Part shown: positions 45,461 through 56,252 of the stretch, in pieces
How positions within the stretch are numbered: the first letter of the stretch is position 1
Layout: every line of letters starts with the position of its first letter
From: Candidatus Microgenomates bacterium
GTDB taxonomy: Bacteria; Patescibacteriota; Microgenomatia; Daviesbacterales; UBA10151
NCBI GenBank assembly: GCA_016182045.1
Contig: JACOYE010000012.1
Span: 1-56,486 of the forward strand
DNA: 56,486 nucleotides
Direction of reading: 5' to 3'
Made by a program: the position numbers and the translations under genes
The notes under the pieces: model-generated
The model's input: the letters and a program-made list of their open reading frames with translations, nothing else
Databases searched by the model: none
Told to the model about the DNA's origin: nothing

Positions 45461-46740
45461 TCCGTATCTCCAGCACTCATAAAGAAAACTATATCTCCAT
45501 CTTTAATTTCCGGTTTTAGTTTATCTAAAGTTTGGTTTGTGTTTCCTATGTAAATGACGGATTCCTTATTGATTGCCTTCACCAGTTGTTTGCTTGTAAT
45601 TAGTCCAGTATCCATTTCTCTTGATGGATAAATGTCCATCACAAAAGTTTTATCTAATGGAAGATTTTTGAAAACTTGGACAAAATCATTAAATAAAGCT
45701 TTGGTTCTACTAAACATGTGGGGTTGATAAATTAAAATAATTCTTTGGTTGGGAAATTTTTGTCTGGCTGCTTCCATAGTGACTTTAATTTCTGTTGGAT
45801 GATGGCCAAAATCGCTATAAATTTCTGCACCTTTAAATTTACCAATATACTCAAACCTTCTTCCTACTCCAGTGTAATTGGATAAACTTTTTTGGATAAT
45901 CTGTGGGTTAAGTCTCAAGATCAGCCCCACTTGATATGCAGCGGAAGCATTCCATTTGTTAAATTCCCCAGGAATTTGTAAAGAAAAATCTATAAGATAT
46001 TTAGAATAATCTATAATCGAATGCACAGACCTGGTCTGTACATTCGAAGTTTGTTTTACTACAGGATCTGAGAGATTAGCAATGATTGTCCCTTTTGTTT
46101 GTAGTAAAAACTTTTGGAAGCTACTTTTTACTGCCTCAAGATTTTTAAAATACTCAGGATGATCCATTTCTATATTGGTGACAACAGAAATATCTGGGGT
46201 AATTGCTAAAAAGTTATCATTAAACTCATCTGCCTCAATGACAAAGTAGTTCCGATCGGAAGTAGTTTGTTCTGAAAGGCGGTAGTTTGTGCCCCACTTA
46301 GGATTAATTGCCCCCAGCAAAACTGTGGGATCTAAATTAGCATCCTCCAAAAGCTGGCCAATCATGGCAGTGGTGGTGGTTTTGCCGTGAGTACCTGCAA
46401 CAGCAATAACAAACTTATCTTTGGTCAAATACTCCCCCACAAACTGCTGCCAAGTTAAAACTGGAATATTTTTTTTCTTGGCTTCCACTAATTCTGGATT
46501 ATCCGGATCCAAAGAAAAAATAGCCGGGGTAACTGCCAGGATATCCACGCTGTAACCTTCGAGGTTGCAATCTAGATGTTTAGAGTCGTGGCCTTTGGAT
46601 AGTTGGGATTTTTTAAAATGGGTAGTAAATTCATTATGCGGTTCAAGATCACAACCAGTTATTTCAAAACCTTGGGCTTGGGCAATAGCAGCTGCAGCCG
46701 ATGCCCCACTCCCACCTATTCCTAAAAAATGAACTTTCAT
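45424..46740 (-). CDS. murC: UDP-N-acetylmuramate--L-alanine ligase
   Basis: VHFLGIGGSGASAAAAIAQAQGFEITGCD; VAGTHGKTTTTAMIGQLLEDA; YSDFGHHPTEIKVTMEAAR; LIYQPHMFSRT. Confidence 0.92.
   Translation of the reverse strand: MKVHFLGIGGSGASAAAAIAQAQGFEITGCDLEPHNEFTTHFKKSQLSKGHDSKHLDCNLEGYSVDILAVTPAIFSLDPDNPELVEAKKKNIPVLTWQQFVGEYLTKDKFVIAVAGTHGKTTTTAMIGQLLEDANLDPTVLLGAINPKWGTNYRLSEQTTSDRNYFVIEADEFNDNFLAITPDISVVTNIEMDHPEYFKNLEAVKSSFQKFLLQTKGTIIANLSDPVVKQTSNVQTRSVHSIIDYSKYLIDFSLQIPGEFNKWNASAAYQVGLILRLNPQIIQKSLSNYTGVGRRFEYIGKFKGAEIYSDFGHHPTEIKVTMEAARQKFPNQRIILIYQPHMFSRTKALFNDFVQVFKNLPLDKTFVMDIYPSREMDTGLITSKQLVKAINKESVIYIGNTNQTLDKLKPEIKDGDIVFFMSAGDTDYLAKKLTSSLN
46017..46047. repeat. TCGAATGCACAGACCTGGTCTGTACATTCGA palindromic element in frame in murC
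   Basis: TCGAATG/CATTCGA and ACAGACC/GGTCTGT arms with one internal mismatch; encodes VQTRSVHS. Confidence 0.85.
46551..46569. repeat. TGTAACCTTCGAGGTTGCA hairpin in frame in murC
   Basis: 8-bp arms with one G-U; encodes CNLEGYS. Confidence 0.65.
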
Positions 46741-46994
46741 TTATAAACTCCCTGTCTGTGTTCAATTTTAACTACATCTACCCTACTTTCTTTAGCATCG
46801 AATGTATAGACTATTCTATAATCACCTACTCTAATTTTATAATATTCTGATAGTTCACCGTGTAGCTTGGTCCCCACAATTGGGTTTGCCTGGATTTCAT
46901 CCAGCTTGCTAATAAGTCTTTGATGGACTTTTGAAGGAAGTTTAAGAAGCTTTTTTCTGACTGGTTTTTCTACAACAAGAGTTTTAGCGGGCAT
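46737..46994 (-). CDS. RelE/ParE-family toxin
   Basis: RKKLLKLPSKVHQRLISKLDEIQANPIVGTKLHGELSEYYKIRVGDYRIVYTFDAKESRVDVVKIEHR. Confidence 0.88.
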   Translation of the reverse strand: MPAKTLVVEKPVRKKLLKLPSKVHQRLISKLDEIQANPIVGTKLHGELSEYYKIRVGDYRIVYTFDAKESRVDVVKIEHRQGVYK

Positions 46995-47268
46995 GCTTTG
47001 AGAGACGTTTCTTTAAGTCTTTTCGAAGATCTTCTAAAGTAACGTATTCGCCTCTGGCAATTTCTTTTTCTGCCTCTCTAATATCGTTCATGGAATTTTC
47101 CAGAGTATATATGGTTTCTTCCAAAGAATCTAAGTAATCAGGAGAAACTAAGGTAGCTTTAACCTTACCCTTTTTGGTTATATCAATTCTGGTATATTGT
47201 TCATCAATAAGATTCACCAGTTTAAGCAAATTTTTTCTGGCCTCTGTTACAGGAATAACTTGTGTCAT
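46984..47268 (-). CDS. Phd/YefM-like antitoxin
   Basis: MTQVIPVTEARKNLLKLVNLIDEQYTRIDITKKGKVKATLVSPDYLDSLEETI; overlaps toxin start. Confidence 0.85.
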   Translation of the reverse strand: MTQVIPVTEARKNLLKLVNLIDEQYTRIDITKKGKVKATLVSPDYLDSLEETIYTLENSMNDIREAEKEIARGEYVTLEDLRKDLKKRLSKHAR

Positions 47269-47375
47269 GATAAAGTAAGTGTACACTTAAGTGAGCATTT
47301 CGTCAATACCTCAATTTTATTCAGGGACAAAAATATCACGGTCGTGAAGTTATGGAAAGGACAGAAGTGAACTTT

Positions 47376-47849
47376 TTACTCTGACCCACCCTTATTTACC
47401 TGCCTTTGTATAAATCTCTCTGCTATTTTTCTTCCACCATAATTAAACAGTAGAAATAATCCAGCACCTGCAATACCAGCAGGAATGTCATTTATGTCAG
47501 GTTTTCCCATAAAGTCAAGGTGAAGTGGAATACCAATCTCTGCGACCATCACACTTCCAGCCCCAGCAAAAAAGCCGATGCCCGCTCTAATACGTTCAGA
47601 AAGTCTTGGAGCTATTAATCCGAGGCCAAAGTAAATAAGGTATGAGTTCATGTACCCATTGAAAAGATCTCCAGTATTGCTGAGAAGCTTATATGATAAT
47701 GAATCTGGATGTAGGGGCCCTTGAGCATCAACGAGAGCTTTTCTATAAGAGATTCTCCATGAATCATAACCGAACATTAGCCCTGCGCCAAATCCCCTTG
47801 AAACAAATCTTACAATACTTTCAGAAAAGAAAGAGGATCTCTCACGCAT
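47376..47849 (-). CDS. Hypothetical membrane protein
   Basis: 157 aa with several hydrophobic segments. Confidence 0.5.
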   Translation of the reverse strand: MRERSSFFSESIVRFVSRGFGAGLMFGYDSWRISYRKALVDAQGPLHPDSLSYKLLSNTGDLFNGYMNSYLIYFGLGLIAPRLSERIRAGIGFFAGAGSVMVAEIGIPLHLDFMGKPDINDIPAGIAGAGLFLLFNYGGRKIAERFIQRQVNKGGSE

Positions 47850-47899
47850 GTTGTCCTATATTATATTGTTCTAGTAAACATAAAAAAGTCTTTTAGAAA

Positions 47900-49852
<1,953 letters not shown>

Positions 49853-49860
49853 TTATTTTA

Positions 49861-50529
49861 TCATAATTTTGCGGGCATCACCAGCATCAAATATTCCAAA
49901 ATAGCCCTGATATTAACATTCTGTTTAGCCCATTCTTCAGCCTGTAAAACTTCTTTTACAAAGTCCATATAATCTGTATTCCCACTCGTCAAGTGGGAAC
50001 TCAAGTTTTGGTGGAAATATTCAATTAAAGAATGAAAAAACTCCTCTCGTTCCGTGAGCTTTTCAATATATTCAAATCTTTCTTGGATATCTGATTTCAG
50101 TAATTTTTCCAGATCCTGGGAAAAGTTTTTTTCCTGTCTGCTATCCGCTGTTTCCTGTATCCTTACAACCTGGCATCTGGAAAGAATTGTGGGTAAAAAC
50201 TTATTATCTGATGGAGCACCTAAGATCAATAAGGCCTCATGAGGCGGTTCTTCAAGAATTTTTAATAAAGCATTTTGGGCTTCTGGGGTCAATGAGGAGG
50301 CATCTTCCAGCACTACTCCTCTACCTCTGGCAGAATAGGGTTTTAAAGAAAAATGCTCCTTGATCTTTCTGGCCTGCTCAATGCCTAATTTGGAATCTGA
50401 TGGGAAATATAGTATATCTGGATGATTTTTGATATTTGAATTCCCACCTGGAATGTGGGAAGCTAAAATTTTTCCTATTTCTTTAACTCTTTCCTCTAAA
50501 GATGGTGAAATTAAAAGTTTGGCAATCAC
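49861..50529 (-). CDS. holB: DNA polymerase III delta'-like subunit
   Basis: GVVLEDASSLTPEAQNALLKILEEPPHEALLILGAPSDNKFLPTILSRCQVVRI. Confidence 0.85.
   Translation of the reverse strand: MIAKLLISPSLEERVKEIGKILASHIPGGNSNIKNHPDILYFPSDSKLGIEQARKIKEHFSLKPYSARGRGVVLEDASSLTPEAQNALLKILEEPPHEALLILGAPSDNKFLPTILSRCQVVRIQETADSRQEKNFSQDLEKLLKSDIQERFEYIEKLTEREEFFHSLIEYFHQNLSSHLTSGNTDYMDFVKEVLQAEEWAKQNVNIRAILEYLMLVMPAKL
49979..49999. repeat. TTCCCACT-CGTCA-AGTGGGAA hairpin in holB
   Basis: 8-bp perfect arms. Confidence 0.85.
50131..50168. repeat. TTCCTGTCTGCTATCCGCTGTTTCCTGTATCC, possible degenerate member of the ACAGG family in holB
   Basis: Repeated (C)CTGT spacing; encodes RIQETADSRQEKN. Confidence 0.4.
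50441..50461. repeat. TTCCCAC-CTGGAAT-GTGGGAA hairpin in holB
   Basis: 7-bp perfect arms, same 21-bp length as 49979-49999. Confidence 0.85.
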
Positions 50530-50584
50530 CAGGCTTTTTTATCACATTGACACTTATGATTCAATCTGTCCATAATAATGGTAT

Positions 50585-52309
50585 ATGCTCCAAAATACTG
50601 CCCAAAATGCACAAGAGAATGCTTTGGAAGATATTCTTTTTAGACAAGGTTTACTTTCCTCTGATCAGCTCTCGGCGGTTAAACTTGAGAGTATCAACTC
50701 CGGACAACCGGTGGAGAAGATCATTGTCCAACATAGTTTAGTCCCGCTTGATAAGTTGACACAAGCCAAAGCTCAAATTCTTAACATGCCTTTTGTCAAA
50801 TTGGAAGGTAAGGCCATTCCTGTTGATGTTTTAAACTTAATTCCCGAAGCTGCAGCCCGCCGTTATGTCATTATCCCCTTTGAGAAGCGCTCAGATGAAC
50901 TGTGGGTGGCCATGGCAGATCCTTTGGATATCCAAATTATTCAATTTACGGAAAAAAGGTCAGGAAAAAGAGTTAAACCCTTTTTGGCTTTAGCAGCAGA
51001 TATATTAAAAGCGATCAATGACCAATATTCTCAAAATTTAACCTCAGAGGTAACCTCTGCTTTAAAAGAGGTGGCTTCGGTCAGACCTCAAGAAATCACT
51101 GCGGAGGGTCCTGAAATATTACATGAAGCGCCTGTTTCCAATATTATTAATCAACTTTTAGAATATGCTCTCAAGACCCGGGCTTCGGATATTCATATAG
51201 AACCTCAAGAGGATCGTACCAGGGTCAGATACAGAATTGATGGAATTCTGCAGGAGAAAATCCTTCTTCCTCGGGGGGTCCATGATGCTTTGATTTCCAG
51301 AGTTAAAATTTTGGCAGTTTTGAAAATTGATGAAAAAAGACTTCCTCAAGATGGGCGTTTTACCTTTACTTATGGCACCAATGTGGTGGATTTGAGAATT
51401 TCCACCATGCCGACAGTTTTCGGTGAAAAAGTGGTCATGAGGCTTTTGCCGAAAACTCAAGGTGCTCCCACTCTTTTGGAACTGGGCTTAAGAGGGGTAT
51501 CGCTTAAAAGTTTAGACAGTCAACTTTTAAGGACTCACGGTATAATTTTGATTTGCGGTCCCACCGGATCAGGTAAAACCACCACTCTTTATTCAATTTT
51601 ATCTAAGATTTCCACCACCAAAGTTAATGTGTTGACCATAGAAGATCCGGTGGAATATCAAATCCCCGGAGTTAATCAGGTTCAGGTTAACCCTCAGGTG
51701 GGCTTAACATTTGCCTCGGCTTTAAGAAGTTTCTTAAGACAGGATCCCAATATCATCATGGTGGGTGAGATTAGGGATACCGAGACAGCAGAATTGGCAA
51801 TTCAGGCAGCCCTAACCGGCCACCAGGTATTCTCCACCGTTCATACCAATTCGGCAGCGGGGGCTCCTCCCAGACTTTTAGATATGGGGGTGGAGCCGTT
51901 TCTTTTGACTTCGGCCTTAAATGCCGTGGTCGGGCAAAGGGTGGTCAGAAAGATATGCCCTCACTGCAAAGTGGAATTTAATCCTCCCATTGAGGTGTTG
52001 GAAAATATCAAGGCAGTTTTGGGCAAGCTACTGCCGGCAGCTATTGCCAAAGACGGTAGTTTGAGATTATACAAGGGAGCAGGCTGTAACTTTTGCGCCC
52101 ACACCGGCTATTTGGGAAGAATTGGTATTTTTGAGTCTATGGTGGTAACTGATGCAATTGCCAAACTGGTATTGGAGAGAGCATCCTCCGCCACTTTGGA
52201 GAGGATGGCAATCTCAGAAGGAATGATCACCATGAAACAGGATGGATATTTAAAAGTACTTGAAGGCATAACAACGCTGGAGGAGGTGCTAAGAGTAGCA
52301 CAAGATTAG
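50585..52309 (+). CDS. pilB: Type IV pilus assembly ATPase PilB/GspE
   Basis: GIILICGPTGSGKTTTLYSILSKI; IMVGEIRDTETAELAIQAALTGHQVFSTVHTNSA; CPHCKVEF...CNFCAHTGYLGRIGIFE. Confidence 0.96.
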   Translation: MLQNTAQNAQENALEDILFRQGLLSSDQLSAVKLESINSGQPVEKIIVQHSLVPLDKLTQAKAQILNMPFVKLEGKAIPVDVLNLIPEAAARRYVIIPFEKRSDELWVAMADPLDIQIIQFTEKRSGKRVKPFLALAADILKAINDQYSQNLTSEVTSALKEVASVRPQEITAEGPEILHEAPVSNIINQLLEYALKTRASDIHIEPQEDRTRVRYRIDGILQEKILLPRGVHDALISRVKILAVLKIDEKRLPQDGRFTFTYGTNVVDLRISTMPTVFGEKVVMRLLPKTQGAPTLLELGLRGVSLKSLDSQLLRTHGIILICGPTGSGKTTTLYSILSKISTTKVNVLTIEDPVEYQIPGVNQVQVNPQVGLTFASALRSFLRQDPNIIMVGEIRDTETAELAIQAALTGHQVFSTVHTNSAAGAPPRLLDMGVEPFLLTSALNAVVGQRVVRKICPHCKVEFNPPIEVLENIKAVLGKLLPAAIAKDGSLRLYKGAGCNFCAHTGYLGRIGIFESMVVTDAIAKLVLERASSATLERMAISEGMITMKQDGYLKVLEGITTLEEVLRVAQD

Positions 52310-52310
52310 A

Positions 52311-53363
52311 ATGAATATTCAACAGCTTTTAGACTTAACCATTACCAATAATGCTTCTGATTTACATCTTTCGGTTGACTTTCCGCCTTCCTTAAGAATT
52401 AATGGTGAACTGCTGCCCATTCCCGGCACAGAACCTGTCAGCGGGGAACAAATTGAGGTTTTAGTTGACCCACTTTTATCACCTGACCAAAAGAAAATCT
52501 TTTTGGAGACTCTGGAATTGGATTTCTCTTTTGAATTTCAAAAAAAGGGTAGGTTTAGGGTCAACATATATAAACAAAGAGGTAATACGGCAGCTGCCTT
52601 GCGTTTAATTCCATACCTCATTCCCCCGGTGGAAGAATTGGGACTTCCTCAGGCATTGAATAAGATTCCGGATTTAAAACAGGGTTTCATTTTGGTAGCC
52701 GGTCCAACAGGTCACGGTAAATCCACCACTTTGGCCTCATTTATAAACCGGATCAATCAAAGCAGAGCCGCTCATATTATCACCATCGAGGATCCGATCG
52801 AGTATGTCTATCCTGCCGGTAAATCACTGATAGATCAAAGAGAAATGTATCGGGATACCAAATCTTGGAATAATGCCCTGCGTGCTGCCTTAAGGGAGGA
52901 TCCGGATGTGGTTTTAATTGGTGAGATGAGGGATTTGGAGACTATCTCCTCAGCCCTGACTATTGCGGAGACCGGACACCTGGTGTTTGCCACCCTGCAC
53001 ACCAATTCTGCCGCCCAATCTATTGATCGTATTGTTGATGTTTTTCCCCAGAATCAGCAACCGCAGATCAAGCTGCAACTGGCCGCCACTTTGGAAGCAA
53101 TCATATCTCTGCGGTTAATTCCCACCATTGAACCGGGCCGAGTTTTAGGATCGGAAATATTGTTTGCCACACCTGCAGTCAGAAATGTCATCAGAGAAGG
53201 GAAAACTTATCTGATAGATAATCTAATTGAAACATCGGCAGAAATGGGGATGCAGATTTTAGAAAGATCACTTACCAGTTTGGTAAAAGATGGCAAGATT
53301 TCCGAGGAGACAGCCTTAAGGTTTGCCTTAAGGCCGGAGTTATTAAGCAAGCTGTTAAGATAA
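52311..53363 (+). CDS. pilT: Type IV pilus retraction ATPase PilT
   Basis: NNASDLHLSVDFPPSLRINGEL; ILVAGPTGHGKSTTLASFINRIN; VVLIGEMRDLETISSALTIAETGHLVFATLHTNSA. Confidence 0.96.
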   Translation: MNIQQLLDLTITNNASDLHLSVDFPPSLRINGELLPIPGTEPVSGEQIEVLVDPLLSPDQKKIFLETLELDFSFEFQKKGRFRVNIYKQRGNTAAALRLIPYLIPPVEELGLPQALNKIPDLKQGFILVAGPTGHGKSTTLASFINRINQSRAAHIITIEDPIEYVYPAGKSLIDQREMYRDTKSWNNALRAALREDPDVVLIGEMRDLETISSALTIAETGHLVFATLHTNSAAQSIDRIVDVFPQNQQPQIKLQLAATLEAIISLRLIPTIEPGRVLGSEILFATPAVRNVIREGKTYLIDNLIETSAEMGMQILERSLTSLVKDGKISEETALRFALRPELLSKLLR

Positions 53364-53375
53364 TACCCTTAAACT

Positions 53376-54578
53376 ATGGCTGAATTTTCATACATTGCAA
53401 AGGATATAAACGGAGTTGATCACGAGGGGCAAATCCAGTCTTCGGACATTCATTCGGCTGCTGCCATCTTACGCAAGAAAGGTTTAATTGTCATTTCCGT
53501 AAAATCCAAAGGTTCTCCTGCCATTGGTTTTTTGGATCGTTTTTTACACAGAGTTAGTTTCTCGGAACTGGTGATGGTTACCAGGCAGCTGGCCACCATG
53601 ATTTCAGCAGGCCTGGTTTTATCAGAAGCGATAGACATTTTGGAAGAGCAACAGACCAATAAAACTTTTAAAAAAGCCTTGGGTGAGATATCTCAAGATA
53701 TTAAAGGCGGATTTAGCTTGGCTCAATCACTTGGTAAGCACCCCCGTATTTTCCCCCACTTGTATGTAAATTTGGTAAAAAGCGGTGAGGCCTCGGGAAA
53801 ACTTGATCAGGTTCTTTCCCAGATGGCGGACACTCTGGAAAAAGAAAGGGAATTTAGGGCTAGGGTCAAGGGGGCCATGATTTATCCGGTGGTGGTCTTA
53901 TCAATGATGGTGGTGGTTATGGTCATCATGATGGTATTTGTCATTCCCAAACTGGTTGCCCTCTTTCAACAGGCCACCATCGAACTGCCACTGCCCACCA
54001 AAATACTGATAGGGACGTCTAATTTGTTTGTCAACTATTGGTGGGCGGTAATTCTGATCACTATAGGATTTGTGCTGGCAATCAGGAGATGGAGCAAGAC
54101 ACCGGAGGGGCATTTATTTTTGGGTAATTTAATACTTAAAACCCCGATTTTGGGAAAGGTTGTCGTCAATGTGACTTTGACAAATTTCAATCGCACCTTT
54201 GGACTTTTGACTTCGGCAGGAATACCTCTTTTAGATTCAATCGGAATTGTTTCTGACCTGACTGATAATCCTGTTTTTAAAAAAGCTTTAAAGGATGCTT
54301 ATTCCGGGGTGGAAAAAGGACTGCCATTTTCAGCTTTGCTGACGGCCCGTATTTTCCCCAGAATTGTCGGACAAATGGTTAAGGTTGGCGAGGAAACAGG
54401 CAAAGTTGATGAGATATTTCTTAAATTGGCGGATTATTTTGAATCCGAGTCCGATCATTTGGTCAAGAATTTAACCGTAGTAATAGAGCCGGTGGTATTG
54501 ATAATTTTGGGTATAGGGGTGGCATTTTTGGTGATATCGATTATTTTGCCGATATACAAATTAACAACGTCTTTTTAA
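53376..54578 (+). CDS. pilC: Type IV pilus inner membrane protein PilC/GspF
   Basis: FTRQLATMISAGLVLSEAIDILEEQ-like; FNRTFGLLTSAGIPLLDSIGIVSDLTDN; QMVKVGEETGKVDEIFLKLADYFESE. Confidence 0.96.
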   Translation: MAEFSYIAKDINGVDHEGQIQSSDIHSAAAILRKKGLIVISVKSKGSPAIGFLDRFLHRVSFSELVMVTRQLATMISAGLVLSEAIDILEEQQTNKTFKKALGEISQDIKGGFSLAQSLGKHPRIFPHLYVNLVKSGEASGKLDQVLSQMADTLEKEREFRARVKGAMIYPVVVLSMMVVVMVIMMVFVIPKLVALFQQATIELPLPTKILIGTSNLFVNYWWAVILITIGFVLAIRRWSKTPEGHLFLGNLILKTPILGKVVVNVTLTNFNRTFGLLTSAGIPLLDSIGIVSDLTDNPVFKKALKDAYSGVEKGLPFSALLTARIFPRIVGQMVKVGEETGKVDEIFLKLADYFESESDHLVKNLTVVIEPVVLIILGIGVAFLVISIILPIYKLTTSF

Positions 54579-54624
54579 TTAATTTTCAAGTAACAATTTT
54601 CAATTTATAATCGCTAGCAGAAAA

Positions 54625-54645
54625 CCCCGCCATCTTATGGCGGGG
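54625..54645. repeat. CCCCGCCAT-CTT-ATGGCGGGG hairpin upstream of pilin ORF
   Basis: 9-bp perfect arms, flanked by AATCGCT...AGCGATT. Confidence 0.85.
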
Positions 54646-54713
54646 ATGAATGCCTGAAGCGATTACAGTCTTCCGCGGGTTGGTGGTATACTGAGGTTGG
54701 GTTAGGTTTTACC

Positions 54714-55256
54714 TTGGTAGAACTTTTGGTAGTTATTGCAATTATTGCCATTTTGGCAGCGGTAGTGGTACTTATTATAAATCCACTTGAGTTAACCAGA
54801 AGAACCCGTGATTCAGCCAGACTTTCAGATTTAGCCAGTTTGCAACAGGCCATTAACGTGGCTGTTCAAGAGGCAACCGATACCGGAGAAGCCATTCTTT
54901 GTACCGGTGGTTCTTATCCTTGTGGTGGTTCTACGGGCGCTGGAAGAAGTGGAGGTAGCGGCGCAGGAACCAGAAATTCAAATGGTACCGGTTGGGTGAA
55001 GGTTAATTTGAGTTCCCAACAAAGCGTATCCGTGCCAACTTTACCGGTTGACCCGCTTAATAATGACACCTATCATTACACCTATTGTGCTGATAATGAT
55101 GCCTGGGAAATTAATGCTGTTTTAGAATCAGTTAAAGAAATAGGTAGGATGGCCAACGATGGCGGTGATGAGAATGCTCAAGATACAACTGGACGATATG
55201 AAGTGGGGTCTAATCTGACTCTAATTACTTCAGGTGGTACGCCTTGTGCATACTAA
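54714..55256 (+). CDS. Type IV prepilin/pseudopilin, 5' end uncertain
   Basis: In-frame GLGFTLVELLVVIAIIAILAAVVVLIINPLELTRRTRDSARLSDLASLQQ; no upstream in-frame ATG before a TAG. Confidence 0.8.
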   Translation: MVELLVVIAIIAILAAVVVLIINPLELTRRTRDSARLSDLASLQQAINVAVQEATDTGEAILCTGGSYPCGGSTGAGRSGGSGAGTRNSNGTGWVKVNLSSQQSVSVPTLPVDPLNNDTYHYTYCADNDAWEINAVLESVKEIGRMANDGGDENAQDTTGRYEVGSNLTLITSGGTPCAY

Positions 55257-55262
55257 TTTGGC

Positions 55263-56177
55263 ATGGTCATTACGGGATTTATATTGGGAACTATCTTAGG
55301 TAGTTTTGTCAAGGCCCTGGCCGATCGGAGTTTAAGAAACGGCACATTTTGGGGAAGGTCGTATTGCCCACACTGTAAAAAGATTTTGCAGTGGTACGAC
55401 CTTCTTCCTATTCTGTCTTATATTTTCCTCAAAGGTAGGTGTAGATATTGTGGAGATAAAATTGGCATGGAGTATTTGGTGGTGGAAGTGGGGATGGGAG
55501 TTTTGATAGGATTTCTATTTTGGCAACAGTTTAATAATTTTCAATCCTTCGACTTCGCTCAGGACAAGTTTTCAATTTTTAATTTTCAATCTTCAATTTT
55601 TATTTTAGATTTACTGTACAAGATCTTCTTTATTAGTACTCTGGCTGTTTTATTTTTAACTGATCTGAAAAAGATGTTTATTCCGGACAGAATTACTCTG
55701 CCGGCAATTGGGATTAGTATAACTTTTATAATCGTTATAACAGTTATAAAAATTATCTATCTTTATAACTACCTTTCCCAAACTGTTTTGGGTCGCTTGC
55801 TTCTTCCTCCACACAGTGATTATTTCTTAAGGCATGCCTATTACGCTGCACAGCCTTTTTTAGGATCTTTGCTGATGGGTCTTTTAATAGGAGGATTTTT
55901 TATGACCCTTATTATCATTACTAAAGGTAAAGGCATGGGAGGGGGGGATGTTAAGCTGGGAGCCTTAATGGGTTTGGGTTTGGGTTTCCCCAATGCATTA
56001 GTTGCCACCATGCTGGCATTTTTATTGGGAGCAGGAGTGGCAATAGTCCTAATGGTGGCGGGTAAAAAAAGATTTGGTCAGTCCATTCCCTTTGGACCGT
56101 TTTTGGTTTTGGGAAGCTTAATTGCCCTATTTTGGGGAGAAAGGATAATTAATTGGTATCTTTATTTATCAATGTAG
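55263..56177 (+). CDS. pilD: Prepilin peptidase
   Basis: GTILGSFVKALADRSLR; YCPHCKKILQWYDLLPILSYIFLKGRCRYCGDKIG; GMGGGDVKLGALMGLGLGF. Confidence 0.93.
   Translation: MVITGFILGTILGSFVKALADRSLRNGTFWGRSYCPHCKKILQWYDLLPILSYIFLKGRCRYCGDKIGMEYLVVEVGMGVLIGFLFWQQFNNFQSFDFAQDKFSIFNFQSSIFILDLLYKIFFISTLAVLFLTDLKKMFIPDRITLPAIGISITFIIVITVIKIIYLYNYLSQTVLGRLLLPPHSDYFLRHAYYAAQPFLGSLLMGLLIGGFFMTLIIITKGKGMGGGDVKLGALMGLGLGFPNALVATMLAFLLGAGVAIVLMVAGKKRFGQSIPFGPFLVLGSLIALFWGERIINWYLYLSM
55546..55564. repeat. CCTTCGACTTCGCTCAGGA element in frame in pilD
   Basis: Encodes SFDFAQDK; followed by AT-rich CAATTTTTAATTTTCAATCTTCAATTTTTA. Confidence 0.85.
55718..55748. repeat. TATAACTTTTATAATCGTTATAACAGTTATA element in pilD TM segment
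   Basis: 28/31 identical to 31512-31542. Confidence 0.85.
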
Positions 56178-56204
56178 CTTTAAACTGACTCTTCAAACTG
56201 ACTC

Positions 56205-56234
56205 TTGACAGGGAGCTTTTATTGTATCAATAAT
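56205..56234 (+). promoter_or_regulatory. Candidate sigma70-type promoter for the last pilin
   Basis: TTGACA, 18-bp spacer, AATAAT; preceded by tandem AAACTGACTCTT. Confidence 0.3.
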
Positions 56235-56252
56235 AGAATTAGCTAAGAAAAT

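Noticed and set aside
54600-54713. IS200/IS605 right end or TnpB omega-RNA remnant upstream of the pilin
   Set aside because: The hairpin and NPP-like peptide are suggestive, but no TnpB/TnpA coding remnant is present and I cannot verify the similarity.
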